The notes under the pieces are model-generated. The model was not told where the DNA came from, did no database searches, and worked only from the letters and a program-made list of their open reading frames with translations. A stretch of DNA of 64,000 bases from an uncultured SAR86 cluster bacterium. Lineage in GTDB: Bacteria > Pseudomonadota > Gammaproteobacteria > Magnimaribacterales > D2472. The position numbers and the translations under genes were made by a program. Below are positions 46,847 through 57,062 of the stretch, in pieces. Each line of letters opens with the position of its first letter. Position 1 is the first letter of the stretch. The DNA is taken from positions 24,001 to 88,000 of the forward strand of contig CACEBI010000001.1 of the NCBI GenBank assembly GCA_902557705.1, read 5' to 3'.

Positions 46847-47854
46847 ATGAGAAATATGCTTTTAAAAATTTTTTTTCTTATACCATCATGGTTTTTTAAT
46901 ATCTTTATAAATAAGAAACCTCCCTATAGAGGACATATTTTTGACCAACAGTCTCAAGCTTTAATTAGCCTTCAACCATCAATAGATCTTACGACTATCC
47001 AAGATAATGAAATTTCAGATATTAGAAAGTTAATCACAAAAAATAGAATTAAAAACAAGTTATCACTGGGCACAAAAAATCCGGTCATGAAGATCGATCA
47101 CTTTGTAGGTAATGATAAAAATATTTTACTTCGTGAATATAGTCCTGATTCTATAAATACTGGTAAGGTGGTTTTATTTTTTCATGGTGGCGGATATGTA
47201 TTAAATTCTGTTGAAACGCATGACGATACAGTTTCATATATGGCTGAAAAATTACAGGCGAGATTTTTTTCTTTAGAATACAGACTTTCTCCTGAGAACA
47301 AATATCCAGATTCATTAGATGATGCATTATTGGCTTATGAATGGTTGGAGAAAAATGGGTATACATCGGATAATATTTCTGTATGTGGGGATAGTGCAGG
47401 CGCACACTTGGCAGCTTCATTGGTTCATAAACTTATAGCTGATAACAGCGACAGACTTCCTGACAGTCAGCTCTTGATTTATCCTATGTGTGATCCTGGC
47501 TGTAAATCTGAATCATATGATGACCTTGCAGAAGGTTATCTGCTAACAAAGAAAACAATGATTTGGTTCTGGGAAAAATTTGGCAAAAGTGAAGAGAACA
47601 TCAAAGACCAAGTGTTTAATTTACTGAAGTTAGATACTGATTTGGCAATGCCTAACACTATAATTATTACTGCTGGATTTGATCCTTTGTGCGACGATGG
47701 AGAAAAGTATGCATATTTGTTGCATGAAAAAGGAGATAAAGTAAAACAATTGCATTATCCTAATATGTTTCATGGCTTTGCATCTGCAACACGAATCAAA
47801 GCTGCTCAAATAGCTGTGGATGATTTTTTAAAAGAGTATAAAGAAATACTATGA
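46847..47854 (+). CDS. HSL-family alpha/beta hydrolase (esterase/lipase)
   Basis: A 335-residue hydrolase of the hormone-sensitive lipase family. The oxyanion motif is FFHGGGYVLNS, the nucleophile elbow GDSAGAHLA, the acid GFDPLCDD and the His HGFASATR. An N-terminal hydrophobic stretch (about 5-20) may anchor or export it. It would cleave short or medium acyl esters. It overlaps the ABC ATPase gene by 4 bases (ATGA), so the two are co-translated, although their link is unclear. Confidence 0.9.
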   Translation: MRNMLLKIFFLIPSWFFNIFINKKPPYRGHIFDQQSQALISLQPSIDLTTIQDNEISDIRKLITKNRIKNKLSLGTKNPVMKIDHFVGNDKNILLREYSPDSINTGKVVLFFHGGGYVLNSVETHDDTVSYMAEKLQARFFSLEYRLSPENKYPDSLDDALLAYEWLEKNGYTSDNISVCGDSAGAHLAASLVHKLIADNSDRLPDSQLLIYPMCDPGCKSESYDDLAEGYLLTKKTMIWFWEKFGKSEENIKDQVFNLLKLDTDLAMPNTIIITAGFDPLCDDGEKYAYLLHEKGDKVKQLHYPNMFHGFASATRIKAAQIAVDDFLKEYKEIL

Positions 47855-49449
47855 ATAATATATTAGAAATTAGCAACTTAAGTATTAATTTTGCTACCAG
47901 GGATGGTAGTTTTAAAGCAGTAGATGATATAAGTTTTAATATAGAAAGTAATAAGACAATGGCACTTGTTGGCGAGTCTGGATCTGGAAAATCTGTTACT
48001 GCAATGTCTATTCTTCAATTATTGCCAAGACCTCAAGCATCATATTCGCAAGCTTCATCCATAAAATTTAAAGGCGATGAAATAATTGATGCTTCTAATG
48101 ATAAATTGCTTAATATCAGGGGTAACATCGTTTCAATGGTTTTCCAAGAACCAATGACATCATTAAACCCATATCATAGAGTTGGCGACCAAATAACAGA
48201 ATCAATATTACTTCACACTGACAGTACAAAAAAAGAAGCCATAGATGAAGCTAAAAAACTCTTAGAACTTGTAGAAATAGATGATATTGAAAGAAGGTTT
48301 TATGCATATCCTCATGAATTATCTGGTGGTCAAAGACAAAGGATTATGATTGCAATGGCATTGGTTAATAAACCCCAATTACTCATAGCAGATGAGCCTA
48401 CCACAGCATTAGATGTTACTATTCAGGCTCAAATTTTAGATTTGATGTCTAAATTAAAAAATGAACTAGGCATGTCAATTTTATTTATAACTCATGATCT
48501 TGGTTTAGTTCAGCAGTTTTCAGATCACGTATGTGTAATGAAAGATGGAATTATTGTTGAGCAAGGAGTTACTTCAGATGTTTTTAATAATCCGGGTCAT
48601 GATTACACCAAAAGACTTTTAGATGCCGAGCCAAAACCCAAAGAAACCAGTACTATAAGTAAAACTCCAATAATACAAGTAGATAATTTAAATGTTTACT
48701 ACAACATTCCTTCTGCAAATATTTTTAAAAAAAGTACGTTCCATGCTGTAAAAGATGTTTCATTCAAAATATTTGAAAACACAACGATTGGATTAGTGGG
48801 TGAATCTGGGTCTGGAAAGTCAACTCTTGGAAAAGCAATCGCAAATTTGATTTCTTATGAAGGCAATGTATTTTTTAAAGGCAAAGATCTTAATTCAAAC
48901 TCTTCTAAAGAAAAGAAAGAGCTAAAAAAGAATATCCAAATAGTCTTTCAAGATCCTTATGGCTCCCTTTCACCAAGGATGACAATTGGAGAGATAGTTG
49001 GAGAAGGGCTAGGAGTTCATTTCAAATTATCAAAAAAAGAAAGAGAATTAAAAATAGATAAGGTTTTATCAGATGTAGGAATAGAAGTTAATGCAAAAAA
49101 TAAATATCCACACGAGTTTTCAGGAGGGCAAAGACAGAGAATTGCAATTGCAAGATCATTAATAATGAATCCTTCATTTATGATTTTAGATGAGCCTACT
49201 TCTGCATTAGATCGATCAATCCAAATACAAGTAATAAATCTTCTTAAGAGTATTCAAGATGAATATGGCTTGACCTATCTTTTTATCAGCCATGACTTAA
49301 AGGTTATAAGATCAATGTCAGATTATATTTTTGTAATGAAAAATGGTGAGATTGTTGAGTCTGGAATTTCAGAGGAAGTATTTGATGAACCAAAAGAAGA
49401 ATATACTAAAAAACTATTAACAGCTGCTTTAAGGTATGCATCTGAATAA
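47851..49449 (+). CDS. yejF: Peptide ABC transporter ATPase, two NBDs fused (YejF-like)
   Basis: A 532-residue protein with two complete oligopeptide-type ATPase domains. Each has a Walker A GESGSGKS, a signature (LSGGQRQRI and FSGGQRQRI) and a Walker B (LLIADEPT and FMILDEPT). The order and length match YejF, which powers the YejABE peptide/microcin C importer. No permease or binding-protein gene is nearby, so the partners are elsewhere or it works with other permeases. ilvD follows after 5 bases. Confidence 0.9.
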   Translation: MNNILEISNLSINFATRDGSFKAVDDISFNIESNKTMALVGESGSGKSVTAMSILQLLPRPQASYSQASSIKFKGDEIIDASNDKLLNIRGNIVSMVFQEPMTSLNPYHRVGDQITESILLHTDSTKKEAIDEAKKLLELVEIDDIERRFYAYPHELSGGQRQRIMIAMALVNKPQLLIADEPTTALDVTIQAQILDLMSKLKNELGMSILFITHDLGLVQQFSDHVCVMKDGIIVEQGVTSDVFNNPGHDYTKRLLDAEPKPKETSTISKTPIIQVDNLNVYYNIPSANIFKKSTFHAVKDVSFKIFENTTIGLVGESGSGKSTLGKAIANLISYEGNVFFKGKDLNSNSSKEKKELKKNIQIVFQDPYGSLSPRMTIGEIVGEGLGVHFKLSKKERELKIDKVLSDVGIEVNAKNKYPHEFSGGQRQRIAIARSLIMNPSFMILDEPTSALDRSIQIQVINLLKSIQDEYGLTYLFISHDLKVIRSMSDYIFVMKNGEIVESGISEEVFDEPKEEYTKKLLTAALRYASE

Positions 49450-49454
49450 AAATT

Positions 49455-51116
49455 ATGACAAATAGAAAATTTTCAAAAGATCTTGTAGATGGCCCAAATC
49501 AAGCTGCCTCAAGATCTATGCTTAGGGGAGTTGGGTTTACGTCTGAAGACTTTAAAAAACCATTTGTTGGCATAGCATCAACTGGTGCAAAGGTCACTCC
49601 ATGCAACATGCATATAAATCAATTAGCTGATTTAGTTGAGCATTCTATTGATGACTCTGGTGGTAAGGGAATTCTATTTAATACAATTACCGTCTCAGAT
49701 GGAATATCTATGGGAACTCAAGGAATGAAATATTCCTTAGTTTCAAGAGAAGTTATAGCTGATTCAATTGAAACTGTTGTTGGGTGTTTGGGCTATGACG
49801 GTGTCATTGCTATTGGCGGATGTGATAAAAATATGCCTGGCTGCATCATTGGTTTAGCAAGGCTTAATAGACCTTCTATATTTATATACGGCGGTTCAAT
49901 AAAACCGAGTTCTGAAAATACTGACTATGTTACTGTCTGTGAGAAGACTGGAGAATTTTCAAAAGGTGAATTAGAAGAATCTGATTTAATCCACATTGAG
50001 AAAATTTCAGTCAAAGGCCCTGGTTCATGCGGCGGTATGTATACAGCAAATACAATGGCATCAGCAATTGAAGCGCTTGGAATGAGTTTACCTGGTAGCA
50101 GTAGCCAAGATGCAACTTCTGAAGATAAGCAAAAAGATTGTATTGACTCAGGCCAGGCAATCATGAACCTTCTAGACAAGGACATAAAACCTTCTGACAT
50201 AATGACCAAGGAAGCATTTGAAAATGCAATTACTGTGGTTATATCACTTGGAGGTTCTACAAATGCAGTTCTGCATATGTTAGCAATGGCTCATGCTATC
50301 GGTGTGCAATTAGATTTAGATGACTTTACAAGAATTGGTAAAAAGACTCCTGTTATGGCAGATTTAAAGCCTTTCGGATCTCATTACATGTCAGAACTAA
50401 ATGCTAACGGAGGTATACAACCTCTTATGAAAACACTTCTTGATAAGGGTTTGCTTCATGGAGAATGTTTAACAGTTACTGGCAACACTCTAGCTGAAAA
50501 CTTATCTAATGTTACACCTTATGCAGATAATCAAAATATTATAAGGAGCTTTGAGAATCCAATTAAGACAACAAGTCATCTTAGAATACTATATGGAAAT
50601 CTTGCATCAGAGGGTGCTGTTGCAAAAATAACAGGAAAAGAGGGAACTTCTTTTGAAGGAAAAGCCAGAGTTTTCAATTCTGAAGAAGAAGGTGTAGAAG
50701 CGATATTAAATAAATCTATTGAGGCTGGTGATGTGGTTGTTATCAGATATGAAGGACCAAAGGGAGGTCCTGGTATGCGAGAAATGTTGAAACCAACATC
50801 TGCAATTATGGGCCAAGGCTTAGGAGATAAAGTAGGATTTATTACAGATGGAAGGTTTTCAGGTGGTACTCACGGGTTTGTGGTCGGGCATATTACTCCT
50901 GAAGCTGCTGATGGTGGCGTAATTGCTATTGTTGAAGACGGAGATACTATTCTAATTGATGCAGAGAAAGATGAACTAACACTCAAAGTATCATCAGAAG
51001 AGATTGAAAAAAGATTAGCAAATTGGATAAATCCAAAAACCCCACCTCAAAAAGGAGTTTTGTCAAAATTTGCTAAAAGTGTAAAATCTGCAAGCCTTGG
51101 GGCAATTACAGATTAA
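49455..51116 (+). CDS. ilvD: Dihydroxy-acid dehydratase
   Basis: A 553-residue iron-sulfur dehydratase of branched-chain amino acid synthesis. Cluster ligands are visible in VTPCNMH, GGCDKNMPGC and GPGSCGGMYTANTM; the first two with the third define the IlvD pattern. GPKGGPGMREML and DGRFSGGTHG are the conserved C-terminal blocks. It is shorter than E. coli IlvD (616) and fits the common 550-560-residue form. Spacing to hemB is 5 bases. Confidence 0.97.
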   Translation: MTNRKFSKDLVDGPNQAASRSMLRGVGFTSEDFKKPFVGIASTGAKVTPCNMHINQLADLVEHSIDDSGGKGILFNTITVSDGISMGTQGMKYSLVSREVIADSIETVVGCLGYDGVIAIGGCDKNMPGCIIGLARLNRPSIFIYGGSIKPSSENTDYVTVCEKTGEFSKGELEESDLIHIEKISVKGPGSCGGMYTANTMASAIEALGMSLPGSSSQDATSEDKQKDCIDSGQAIMNLLDKDIKPSDIMTKEAFENAITVVISLGGSTNAVLHMLAMAHAIGVQLDLDDFTRIGKKTPVMADLKPFGSHYMSELNANGGIQPLMKTLLDKGLLHGECLTVTGNTLAENLSNVTPYADNQNIIRSFENPIKTTSHLRILYGNLASEGAVAKITGKEGTSFEGKARVFNSEEEGVEAILNKSIEAGDVVVIRYEGPKGGPGMREMLKPTSAIMGQGLGDKVGFITDGRFSGGTHGFVVGHITPEAADGGVIAIVEDGDTILIDAEKDELTLKVSSEEIEKRLANWINPKTPPQKGVLSKFAKSVKSASLGAITD

Positions 51117-51121
51117 AAACT

Positions 51122-52120
51122 ATGAATGTAAAAAGAAATTTTCCAAATTCAAGACTTAGACGCCTTAGAGCAAGTGATAATTTAATTAAGTTAGTTTCTG
51201 AAACAAGTTTATCTTCTAATGATTTAATACAGCCATTATTCATTAAAGAAAATCTTGAAGGGACAGAGCCGATTGACTCTATGCCCAACATATCAAGATT
51301 CAGTGCAGAAAGTGTTCTTAATGAAGTAGAAGATGTATTAAATAGTGGCGTCAACTCAATTGCCTTATTTCCTGTAATTGAAGAGAGCAAGAAAGATGAT
51401 CTTGGTAAAGAGGCACTGAATAAATCAAATCTAATTTGCAAATCAATCCAATCAATTAAAAAGAGGTTTCCAGAGATTATCATTATTGCCGATGTTGCAT
51501 TAGATCCTTATACAAATCATGGGCATGATGGAATCATCAAAGATAATTATGTCGATAACGATTTAACACTTGATGCATTAAAATCTCAATCACTTTTATT
51601 GGCTGAATCGGGTGCTGATATTATTGCGCCTTCAGATATGATGGACGGTAGAATTGGAATTATAAGAAAAGCATTAGAGGAAGCTAACTATAAAAATACA
51701 ATTCTTTTGTCTTATGCTGCTAAATATAACTCAAAATTTTATGGTCCCTTTAGAGATGCTGTAAACTCAGCTGGCAATCTTGCAGGAGCATCTAAGTCTT
51801 CTTATCAAATGTCATTTCATAACAAGAACGAAGCCATTCATGAGGTTGCAATGGATATAAGCGAAGGCGCAGATATTGTAATGATTAAACCTGGTATGCC
51901 ATATCTTGATATAATTTCATTGGTTAAAGACACTTTTAAAGTTCCTACATTTGCATATCAAGTCAGTGGAGAATACAGCATGTTAAAACTTGCTATCAAT
52001 AAAGGGTGGCTAGACGAGAATGTTATGTTAGAATCTCTTGTAAGCTTCAAAAGAGCTGGTGCAGACGCAATTCTAACGTATGCAGCTAAAGAAATTTCCA
52101 AGGAGATAACAACCAAATGA
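51122..52120 (+). CDS. hemB: Delta-aminolevulinic acid dehydratase
   Basis: A 332-residue porphobilinogen synthase that joins two 5-aminolevulinate molecules. Schiff-base lysines are in LLSYAAKYNSKFYGPFRDA and MIKPGMPYLD. The metal-site segment reads ADVALDPYTNHGHDGI with no Cys triad, so it is the magnesium-dependent form as in pseudomonads. Its stop overlaps the thioredoxin ATG. Confidence 0.97.
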   Translation: MNVKRNFPNSRLRRLRASDNLIKLVSETSLSSNDLIQPLFIKENLEGTEPIDSMPNISRFSAESVLNEVEDVLNSGVNSIALFPVIEESKKDDLGKEALNKSNLICKSIQSIKKRFPEIIIIADVALDPYTNHGHDGIIKDNYVDNDLTLDALKSQSLLLAESGADIIAPSDMMDGRIGIIRKALEEANYKNTILLSYAAKYNSKFYGPFRDAVNSAGNLAGASKSSYQMSFHNKNEAIHEVAMDISEGADIVMIKPGMPYLDIISLVKDTFKVPTFAYQVSGEYSMLKLAINKGWLDENVMLESLVSFKRAGADAILTYAAKEISKEITTK

Positions 52121-52443
52121 GTAGCGTTATAGAATTACATGATGAAGAAAATTTTAATAATGATGTGTTAAATTCTGATGTACCGGTACTTGTAGACTTT
52201 TGGGCCGAATGGTGTGGGCCATGTAAACAATTATCTCCAACCGTAGAAGAAATAGCAGAAGAAAATAAAGATAAAATCAAAGTTTGCAAAATGGATGTTG
52301 ACTCAAATAGGGAGTTAGCAGCAAAATATGGGATTAGGTCAATTCCATCATTAATAATATTTAAAGACGGAGAGCCTGCAGGAGTAGAAATAGGGGCTTT
52401 AAGTAAACAACAATTAGAGGAGTTTATAAGTACTGTTGTTTAA
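52117..52443 (+). CDS. trxA: Thioredoxin
   Basis: A 108-residue classical thioredoxin with active site FWAEWCGPCKQL and the cis-Pro segment IRSIPSLIIF. It reduces cytosolic disulfides. It overlaps hemB by 4 bases and precedes rho after 112 bases; trxA-rho is a conserved gammaproteobacterial pair. Confidence 0.97.
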   Translation: MSSVIELHDEENFNNDVLNSDVPVLVDFWAEWCGPCKQLSPTVEEIAEENKDKIKVCKMDVDSNRELAAKYGIRSIPSLIIFKDGEPAGVEIGALSKQQLEEFISTVV

Positions 52444-52555
52444 TTAAAGATTAATTTTGCATCTTTAGTTAAAAACAATTATCATCTTCGCATCACGATC
52501 TTAGATCATCACCTTATCACCCTCTTTTAATTAATATAAAAACGGAAAAATTTAT

Positions 52556-53833
52556 ATGAATCTCACTGAAATAAAAGTTAAACCAATTAATGAATTGGTT
52601 GATATAGCAACCGAGCTTGGTCTTGAAGATGTTGGCAGACTTAAAAAACAAGAAATAATTTTTAGAATTTTCAAACATAAAGCTTCTGAAGGGATCGATA
52701 TTTATGGCGGTGGAGTTTTAGAGATACTTAACGATGGGTTTGGTTTTTTGCGTTCTCCCGAAGGTTCATATTGTGCAGGTGAAGATGATATATATGTTTC
52801 TCCAAGTCAGATAAGAAAATTTGGTCTTAGAAAGGGGGACTCTATTGCTGGCAAAATTAGAACACCAAAAGATAAAGAGAGATACTTTGCTCTAATTCAG
52901 GTCGACACTATCAATGGCGAAGAGCCTAAAAATACCAAAAATAAGATTTTATTTGAAAATTTAACACCTCTTTTCCCTAATGAAAGATTAATTCTTGAAC
53001 AGGGAAGCGGCTCTAATGAAGATCTTTCATCAAGAATTATTGACCTAATAGCTCCAATAGGTAAAGGTCAGCGTGGATTAATCGTTTCTCCACCAAAAGC
53101 TGGTAAGACATTAATGCTTCAGAGCATAGCTCATTCTATTAAAAGCAACAATCCAGAAGTTGAATTAATAGTATTGCTTATCGATGAGAGACCAGAAGAG
53201 GTTACAGAGATGTCAAGAACTGTTAAAGGAGAGGTTGTCGCAAGTACATTTGATGAGCACCCAAGCAGACATGTTCAGGTAGCAAACATGGTTATTGAGA
53301 AAGCCAAAAGGCTAGTTGAACATAAAAAAGATGTTGTTATTTTGTTGGACTCAATTACTCGACTTGGAAGAGCATATAACTCAGTTCAACCAGCATCTGG
53401 AAAAATACTAAGTGGGGGTGTTGATTCAAATGCTCTAGAAAGACCAAAAAGATTCTTTGGAGCAGCAAGAAATCTAGAAGAGGGAGGTAGTCTAACTATT
53501 TTAGCAACTGCCTTAGTTGAAACTGGATCTAAAATGGATGAAGTTATTTACGAAGAATTTAAAGGTACCGGTAATATGGAGATCCATTTGGAAAGAAAAA
53601 TTGCAGAAAAACGTATCTTTCCAGCAATTAATATCAGAAGATCAGGTACACGAAGAGAGGACTTGTTAACTTCTGAGGACGAGCTACAAAGAATGTGGGT
53701 TCTTAGAAAAATCCTTGATGAGATGGAGGATGCACAATCAATACAGTTCTTAATTGACAGACTTAAGTCACATAAAACAAACGACGAGTTCTTTACCTCA
53801 ATGAAGGCTGGAAATGGGAAAAAATCTAAATAA
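52556..53833 (+). CDS. rho: Transcription termination factor Rho
   Basis: A 425-residue hexameric RNA helicase. The N-terminal RNA-binding cold-shock-like domain has [17 protein letters not shown], the Walker A is SPPKAGKT, the Walker B is [15 protein letters not shown], and the Q-loop/secondary channel region [18 protein letters not shown] is standard. The 112-base leader upstream holds no obvious hairpin; it might be a Rho autoregulation site, which cannot be judged by eye. Its end overlaps hemD by 8 bases. Confidence 0.98.
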   Translation: MNLTEIKVKPINELVDIATELGLEDVGRLKKQEIIFRIFKHKASEGIDIYGGGVLEILNDGFGFLRSPEGSYCAGEDDIYVSPSQIRKFGLRKGDSIAGKIRTPKDKERYFALIQVDTINGEEPKNTKNKILFENLTPLFPNERLILEQGSGSNEDLSSRIIDLIAPIGKGQRGLIVSPPKAGKTLMLQSIAHSIKSNNPEVELIVLLIDERPEEVTEMSRTVKGEVVASTFDEHPSRHVQVANMVIEKAKRLVEHKKDVVILLDSITRLGRAYNSVQPASGKILSGGVDSNALERPKRFFGAARNLEEGGSLTILATALVETGSKMDEVIYEEFKGTGNMEIHLERKIAEKRIFPAINIRRSGTRREDLLTSEDELQRMWVLRKILDEMEDAQSIQFLIDRLKSHKTNDEFFTSMKAGNGKKSK

Positions 53834-54548
53834 TCTCTTTAGCTTTATCTAGCATATCCTCATCCATATAAGACTTTGAAACATAAATCTTGTTGAGAAT
53901 TTCTGTCTCTTCAACTATTTTTGAAACTTCTGATTTAATCCTTTCAGATGCAAGGACAAATGATTTATTTTCTATTAAACCTTTGACAAGGTTTTTATAA
54001 ATAAATTCAAATGTTAAAAAATTATATATGAGTATTACCGCAGAGCTTTTTGGTAAGTTCTGAAGCTGATTTATATCGAATATTAATTTATAACATACAG
54101 CCTCACTCATATTTTCCTTAAAAGCATTTTGCAAATTCATATTTGAATTTTCTCCGCAAAAAATTAAATTTTCCCCTGGAAATTTTTCTTTAATTAGATC
54201 AATAATGCCTTGAGATGATTTATTGCTTGGTGTTATCGATTTAAACCCATTCTCAATCAATATTTTTTTAGTAGCATCCCCTACAGAAAAAATATTTTGT
54301 TTTGAATTAAGTAGGCCGGGATGTAAATTAAACAACTCAGAGCCAAATTTTGCTGAGGCTTGGCTAGTAAAAATTATATTAGAAAATGTATGAATATTTT
54401 TGATAACTTCTCTGTATATCTGTTGTTTTTTTGAACCAGACAAAAATTCAATCCTAGACATATGAATGTGTCTACATTCAATCTTTTCTTGCTCACTCAG
54501 TTCAATAATTTTTTTTGAGACTTCTACTGGCCTAGTATTAATTATCAT
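53826..54548 (-). CDS. hemD: Uroporphyrinogen-III synthase
   Basis: A 240-residue protein of the HemD fold. The family has few fixed residues; [14 protein letters not shown] and [15 protein letters not shown] match the typical 'T S xx A' and 'VGxxTAxxL' blocks. The call rests also on position: its start overlaps the hemC stop by one base. It closes hydroxymethylbilane with inversion of ring D. Confidence 0.87.
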   Translation of the reverse strand: MIINTRPVEVSKKIIELSEQEKIECRHIHMSRIEFLSGSKKQQIYREVIKNIHTFSNIIFTSQASAKFGSELFNLHPGLLNSKQNIFSVGDATKKILIENGFKSITPSNKSSQGIIDLIKEKFPGENLIFCGENSNMNLQNAFKENMSEAVCYKLIFDINQLQNLPKSSAVILIYNFLTFEFIYKNLVKGLIENKSFVLASERIKSEVSKIVEETEILNKIYVSKSYMDEDMLDKAKEII

Positions 54549-55453
54549 TATGTAAGGATTAATTTATCAGCACCCATAGATATGAACTCCTGAGATAAAT
54601 CTCTGATATCTTGTTGCATGGATCCAAAAGAGCTGATTATTTCTTTATGAATTTGCTTGTCTCCATTTTGAGATAATACCCTTGCAGAAATTAAAATTTT
54701 ATCTAAATTTTGTCTGCAATATATAGCAATTGGAGATAGGCATGACCCATTCAATTTTAAAACAAAATCTCTTTCTGCTTGAGCAAGAATTAGATCTTCT
54801 GGTGAATTGATTGTTTTTAAAATATCTAAAATTTTCTTATTTGATGTTAAACACTCTACACCTATATAACCCTGAGAGGCTGCTGGTAGCATTTCTTCAA
54901 AAGAAAATTCATAGCAATTATCATTACTTATGTTTAGTCTTTCTAGTGCTGCCTTGGCAACCACTAAGCCATCAATATTTTCTTGATCTAACTTGCTAAT
55001 TCTTGTTGCTATGTTTCCTCTAATAGGAACAATTTTAATTTCAGGATATAAATTTTTGATTTGAGCATACCTTCTGGGACTGGAAGTTGCTATTGTAGAA
55101 TTTATAGCTAGATCTTTGATTGAGCAGCCATTATTAGTAAGGAGCATGTCGCCAGCGGAAGCCCTTTTAAGAACGGCTGCAATACAAAAGTCTTCATCAA
55201 GCTTTGCTGGAACATCTTTTAAGCTATGAACTGCAATATCAGCTTTTTCTTCTAGAAGGGCAGATTCTAGAGTATTTATAAAAAGACCTTTACCACCAAT
55301 TTGATGAAGTGGTGCGTCTGTTTCATCTCCATCTGAAGACATTGGAACCAGTTCAACTTGTAGAGCATTATTTTTTTCGATAAGTTTTTCAGCAACTAAA
55401 TTTGCTTGAAATAATGCTAATTCTGATTTTCTGGTTGCAATTCTAATTTTCAT
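54548..55453 (-). CDS. hemC: Porphobilinogen deaminase
   Basis: A 301-residue enzyme joining four porphobilinogens into hydroxymethylbilane. IRIATRKSELALFQANLV, IGGKGLFINTLESALLEEKADIAVHSLKD and LNGSCLSPI are diagnostic; the Cys in the last binds the dipyrromethane cofactor. Its start overlaps the rsmD end by 11 bases. Confidence 0.97.
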   Translation of the reverse strand: MKIRIATRKSELALFQANLVAEKLIEKNNALQVELVPMSSDGDETDAPLHQIGGKGLFINTLESALLEEKADIAVHSLKDVPAKLDEDFCIAAVLKRASAGDMLLTNNGCSIKDLAINSTIATSSPRRYAQIKNLYPEIKIVPIRGNIATRISKLDQENIDGLVVAKAALERLNISNDNCYEFSFEEMLPAASQGYIGVECLTSNKKILDILKTINSPEDLILAQAERDFVLKLNGSCLSPIAIYCRQNLDKILISARVLSQNGDKQIHKEIISSFGSMQQDIRDLSQEFISMGADKLILT

Positions 55454-56003
55454 CTTTTATTAAGAGCAGTGCTTTAACATCTCCAACATCTTTTTCTTTG
55501 AGGACAATAAATCCTTTTGGTATTTCAACCTCATTATACTTACTATATTCAAGATAAATTTTGCATGATGGTTTTAAATCTTTCTTTTTAAATAATTGAT
55601 TAAGAATCTTGGTTTCATAATCTTTGTTAAAAGGAGGATCTAAAAAAATGATATCAATGTCCGAAAGATCATAGTTTTTGAGCCAAGAAAATGCATCTTT
55701 AAAATAAATTTTACATCTATCCCTTATACCTAAACTTTTTAAATTTATTGATAAAGACGAATAATTTTTTTTATTCAGTTCAACAAAAATTACTTTAGGA
55801 GAACCTCTTGAAAGAGCTTCGATACCAAGTGAACCAGTGCCTGCAAATAAATCTAAGCAAACACACTCATGAATTTCGAACTGAACCCAGTTAAATAAGA
55901 TTTCTTTAAGCTTGCTTGAAGTGGGTCTAAGAGAATCTTTAAATTCAAATGGTATTTTTTTTCCCCTTAGATTTCCTCCAGATATTCTTAAACTATTCTT
56001 CAT
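55443..56003 (-). CDS. rsmD: 16S rRNA guanine-966 N2-methyltransferase
   Basis: A 186-residue SAM methyltransferase. RISGGNLRGKKIPFE at the N-terminus, CLDLFAGTGSLGIEALSRG (SAM loop) and FLDPPFNKDYE (DPPF catalytic motif) define RsmD. It modifies G966 of 16S rRNA. It heads the rsmD-hemC-hemD run and is divergent from the flavin reductase gene. Confidence 0.95.
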   Translation of the reverse strand: MKNSLRISGGNLRGKKIPFEFKDSLRPTSSKLKEILFNWVQFEIHECVCLDLFAGTGSLGIEALSRGSPKVIFVELNKKNYSSLSINLKSLGIRDRCKIYFKDAFSWLKNYDLSDIDIIFLDPPFNKDYETKILNQLFKKKDLKPSCKIYLEYSKYNEVEIPKGFIVLKEKDVGDVKALLLIKDEN

Positions 56004-56056
56004 TTTTTATTTGATAAAATTATAAGTAACCAGATATTTTTTTTATTTAAACTAAG

Positions 56057-56062
56057 TATAAT
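56057..56062 (+). promoter_or_regulatory. Consensus -10 element (TATAAT) placed for a leaderless transcript
   Basis: TATAAT ends 6 bases before the ATG at 56069, so the usual start site would fall on or next to the start codon. The -35 is weak. No Shine-Dalgarno is present, which fits leaderless initiation. Confidence 0.35.
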
Positions 56063-56068
56063 TCAAAC

Positions 56069-56533
56069 ATGTCTCTTCAAGATAATTTTAGAAAAGCAAT
56101 GAGAAGTTATGTTTACTCAGTAAGCATCCTGTCTAATGTAAGTGAAAATAAAGAATATAATGCGATTACTGTCTCATCTGTTACATCGGTTTCAATAGAT
56201 CCTCCAAGCATATTAGTTTGCATAAATAAAACTGCTGGTATTCATGATTCAATAAAATTGGGTACTAAATATTGCATTAATCTTCTTACCAAAACTCATG
56301 AAGAACTCTCAAATATCTGCAGTAATTATGAAGAAGAAAAAAATAGATTTATATCCGATCAGTGGGATCTTTCAGATATTCCATTTTTAAAGGATGCCCA
56401 AGCAAATATATTCTGTGAAGTTGATCAACTGATTGAATATCACACTCATACAATTGTTATTGGGAAAGTGATTGAGTCTAAAAATATAGATGAAATCAAT
56501 ACCTTAACTTATGTGGATGGTTCATATGAATAA
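56069..56533 (+). CDS. Flavin reductase-like, FMN-binding domain protein
   Basis: A 154-residue protein of the flavin reductase/FMN-binding split-barrel family. The pattern MRSYVYSVSILS, then ITVSSVTSVSIDPPSILVCINKT and THTIVIGKVIES is typical of the small reductase component of two-component monooxygenases (HpaC/RutF-like). It would reduce free FMN or FAD with NAD(P)H. No partner oxygenase is adjacent. Its end overlaps the lipoprotein start. Confidence 0.88.
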   Translation: MSLQDNFRKAMRSYVYSVSILSNVSENKEYNAITVSSVTSVSIDPPSILVCINKTAGIHDSIKLGTKYCINLLTKTHEELSNICSNYEEEKNRFISDQWDLSDIPFLKDAQANIFCEVDQLIEYHTHTIVIGKVIESKNIDEINTLTYVDGSYE

Positions 56534-57062
56534 AGTTCTTTGTGCTGCTATTTGTAGTTCTTTATTAAGTGGATGTGTTTTAGTACCAGCATCAGTATCA
56601 ACTGCTGTAATGGGTGGTGTTTTAGTGGCTGCAGCTGGAGCAACTATACTTGATGATATTGAGTGTGGTGATATAGACCCAAGAGTTTATATTGTGTCTC
56701 CACAAGACGGGTATATTTCTGATTCAAAAAATATAAAGGTTGTTTTTGGCTCTGAAAATATAGAAATAGTTCCGGCAGGGGTTCAAAAAAGACCTGAGAA
56801 TAAATGTCATGCCGTTGGTCACCATCACTTGCTAGTAAATGTTAATGAGAATCCTAGAGGCTGGATACCTTTTGATGAGAATCATCTTCATTATGGCGCA
56901 GGTCAAACTGAAGCTACTATTGAATTAGAGCCAGGCAAATATTCATTACAGCTTATTCTTGGATCTTCTGTTCATAATACAAAACAATCAATCAATAACT
57001 TTGCTGGCCAAGGACCTTTTGTTTCTGAAAAAATAACTATTGAAGTAATTAGTTCTGAATAA
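56526..57062 (+). CDS. DUF4399 lipoprotein
   Basis: A 178-residue protein starting at ATG 56526. The signal peptide ends in lipobox LLSGC (Cys near residue 17). The DUF4399 core is clear: HHHLLVNVN, HLHYGAGQTEATIEL and LEPGKYSLQLILGSSVHN. The His-rich pattern could bind metal, but the function is not known. A hydrophobic Ala/Gly segment follows the lipobox. The start codon lies within the last codons of the flavin reductase, and the end overlaps the TetR gene by 14 bases. Confidence 0.85.
   Translation: MNKVLCAAICSSLLSGCVLVPASVSTAVMGGVLVAAAGATILDDIECGDIDPRVYIVSPQDGYISDSKNIKVVFGSENIEIVPAGVQKRPENKCHAVGHHHLLVNVNENPRGWIPFDENHLHYGAGQTEATIELEPGKYSLQLILGSSVHNTKQSINNFAGQGPFVSEKITIEVISSE

Noticed and set aside
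52444..52555. Possible riboswitch or attenuator in front of rho
   Set aside because: I see short repeats (GATCTTAGATC) but no stable hairpin or known motif; nothing beyond a normal leader can be supported.
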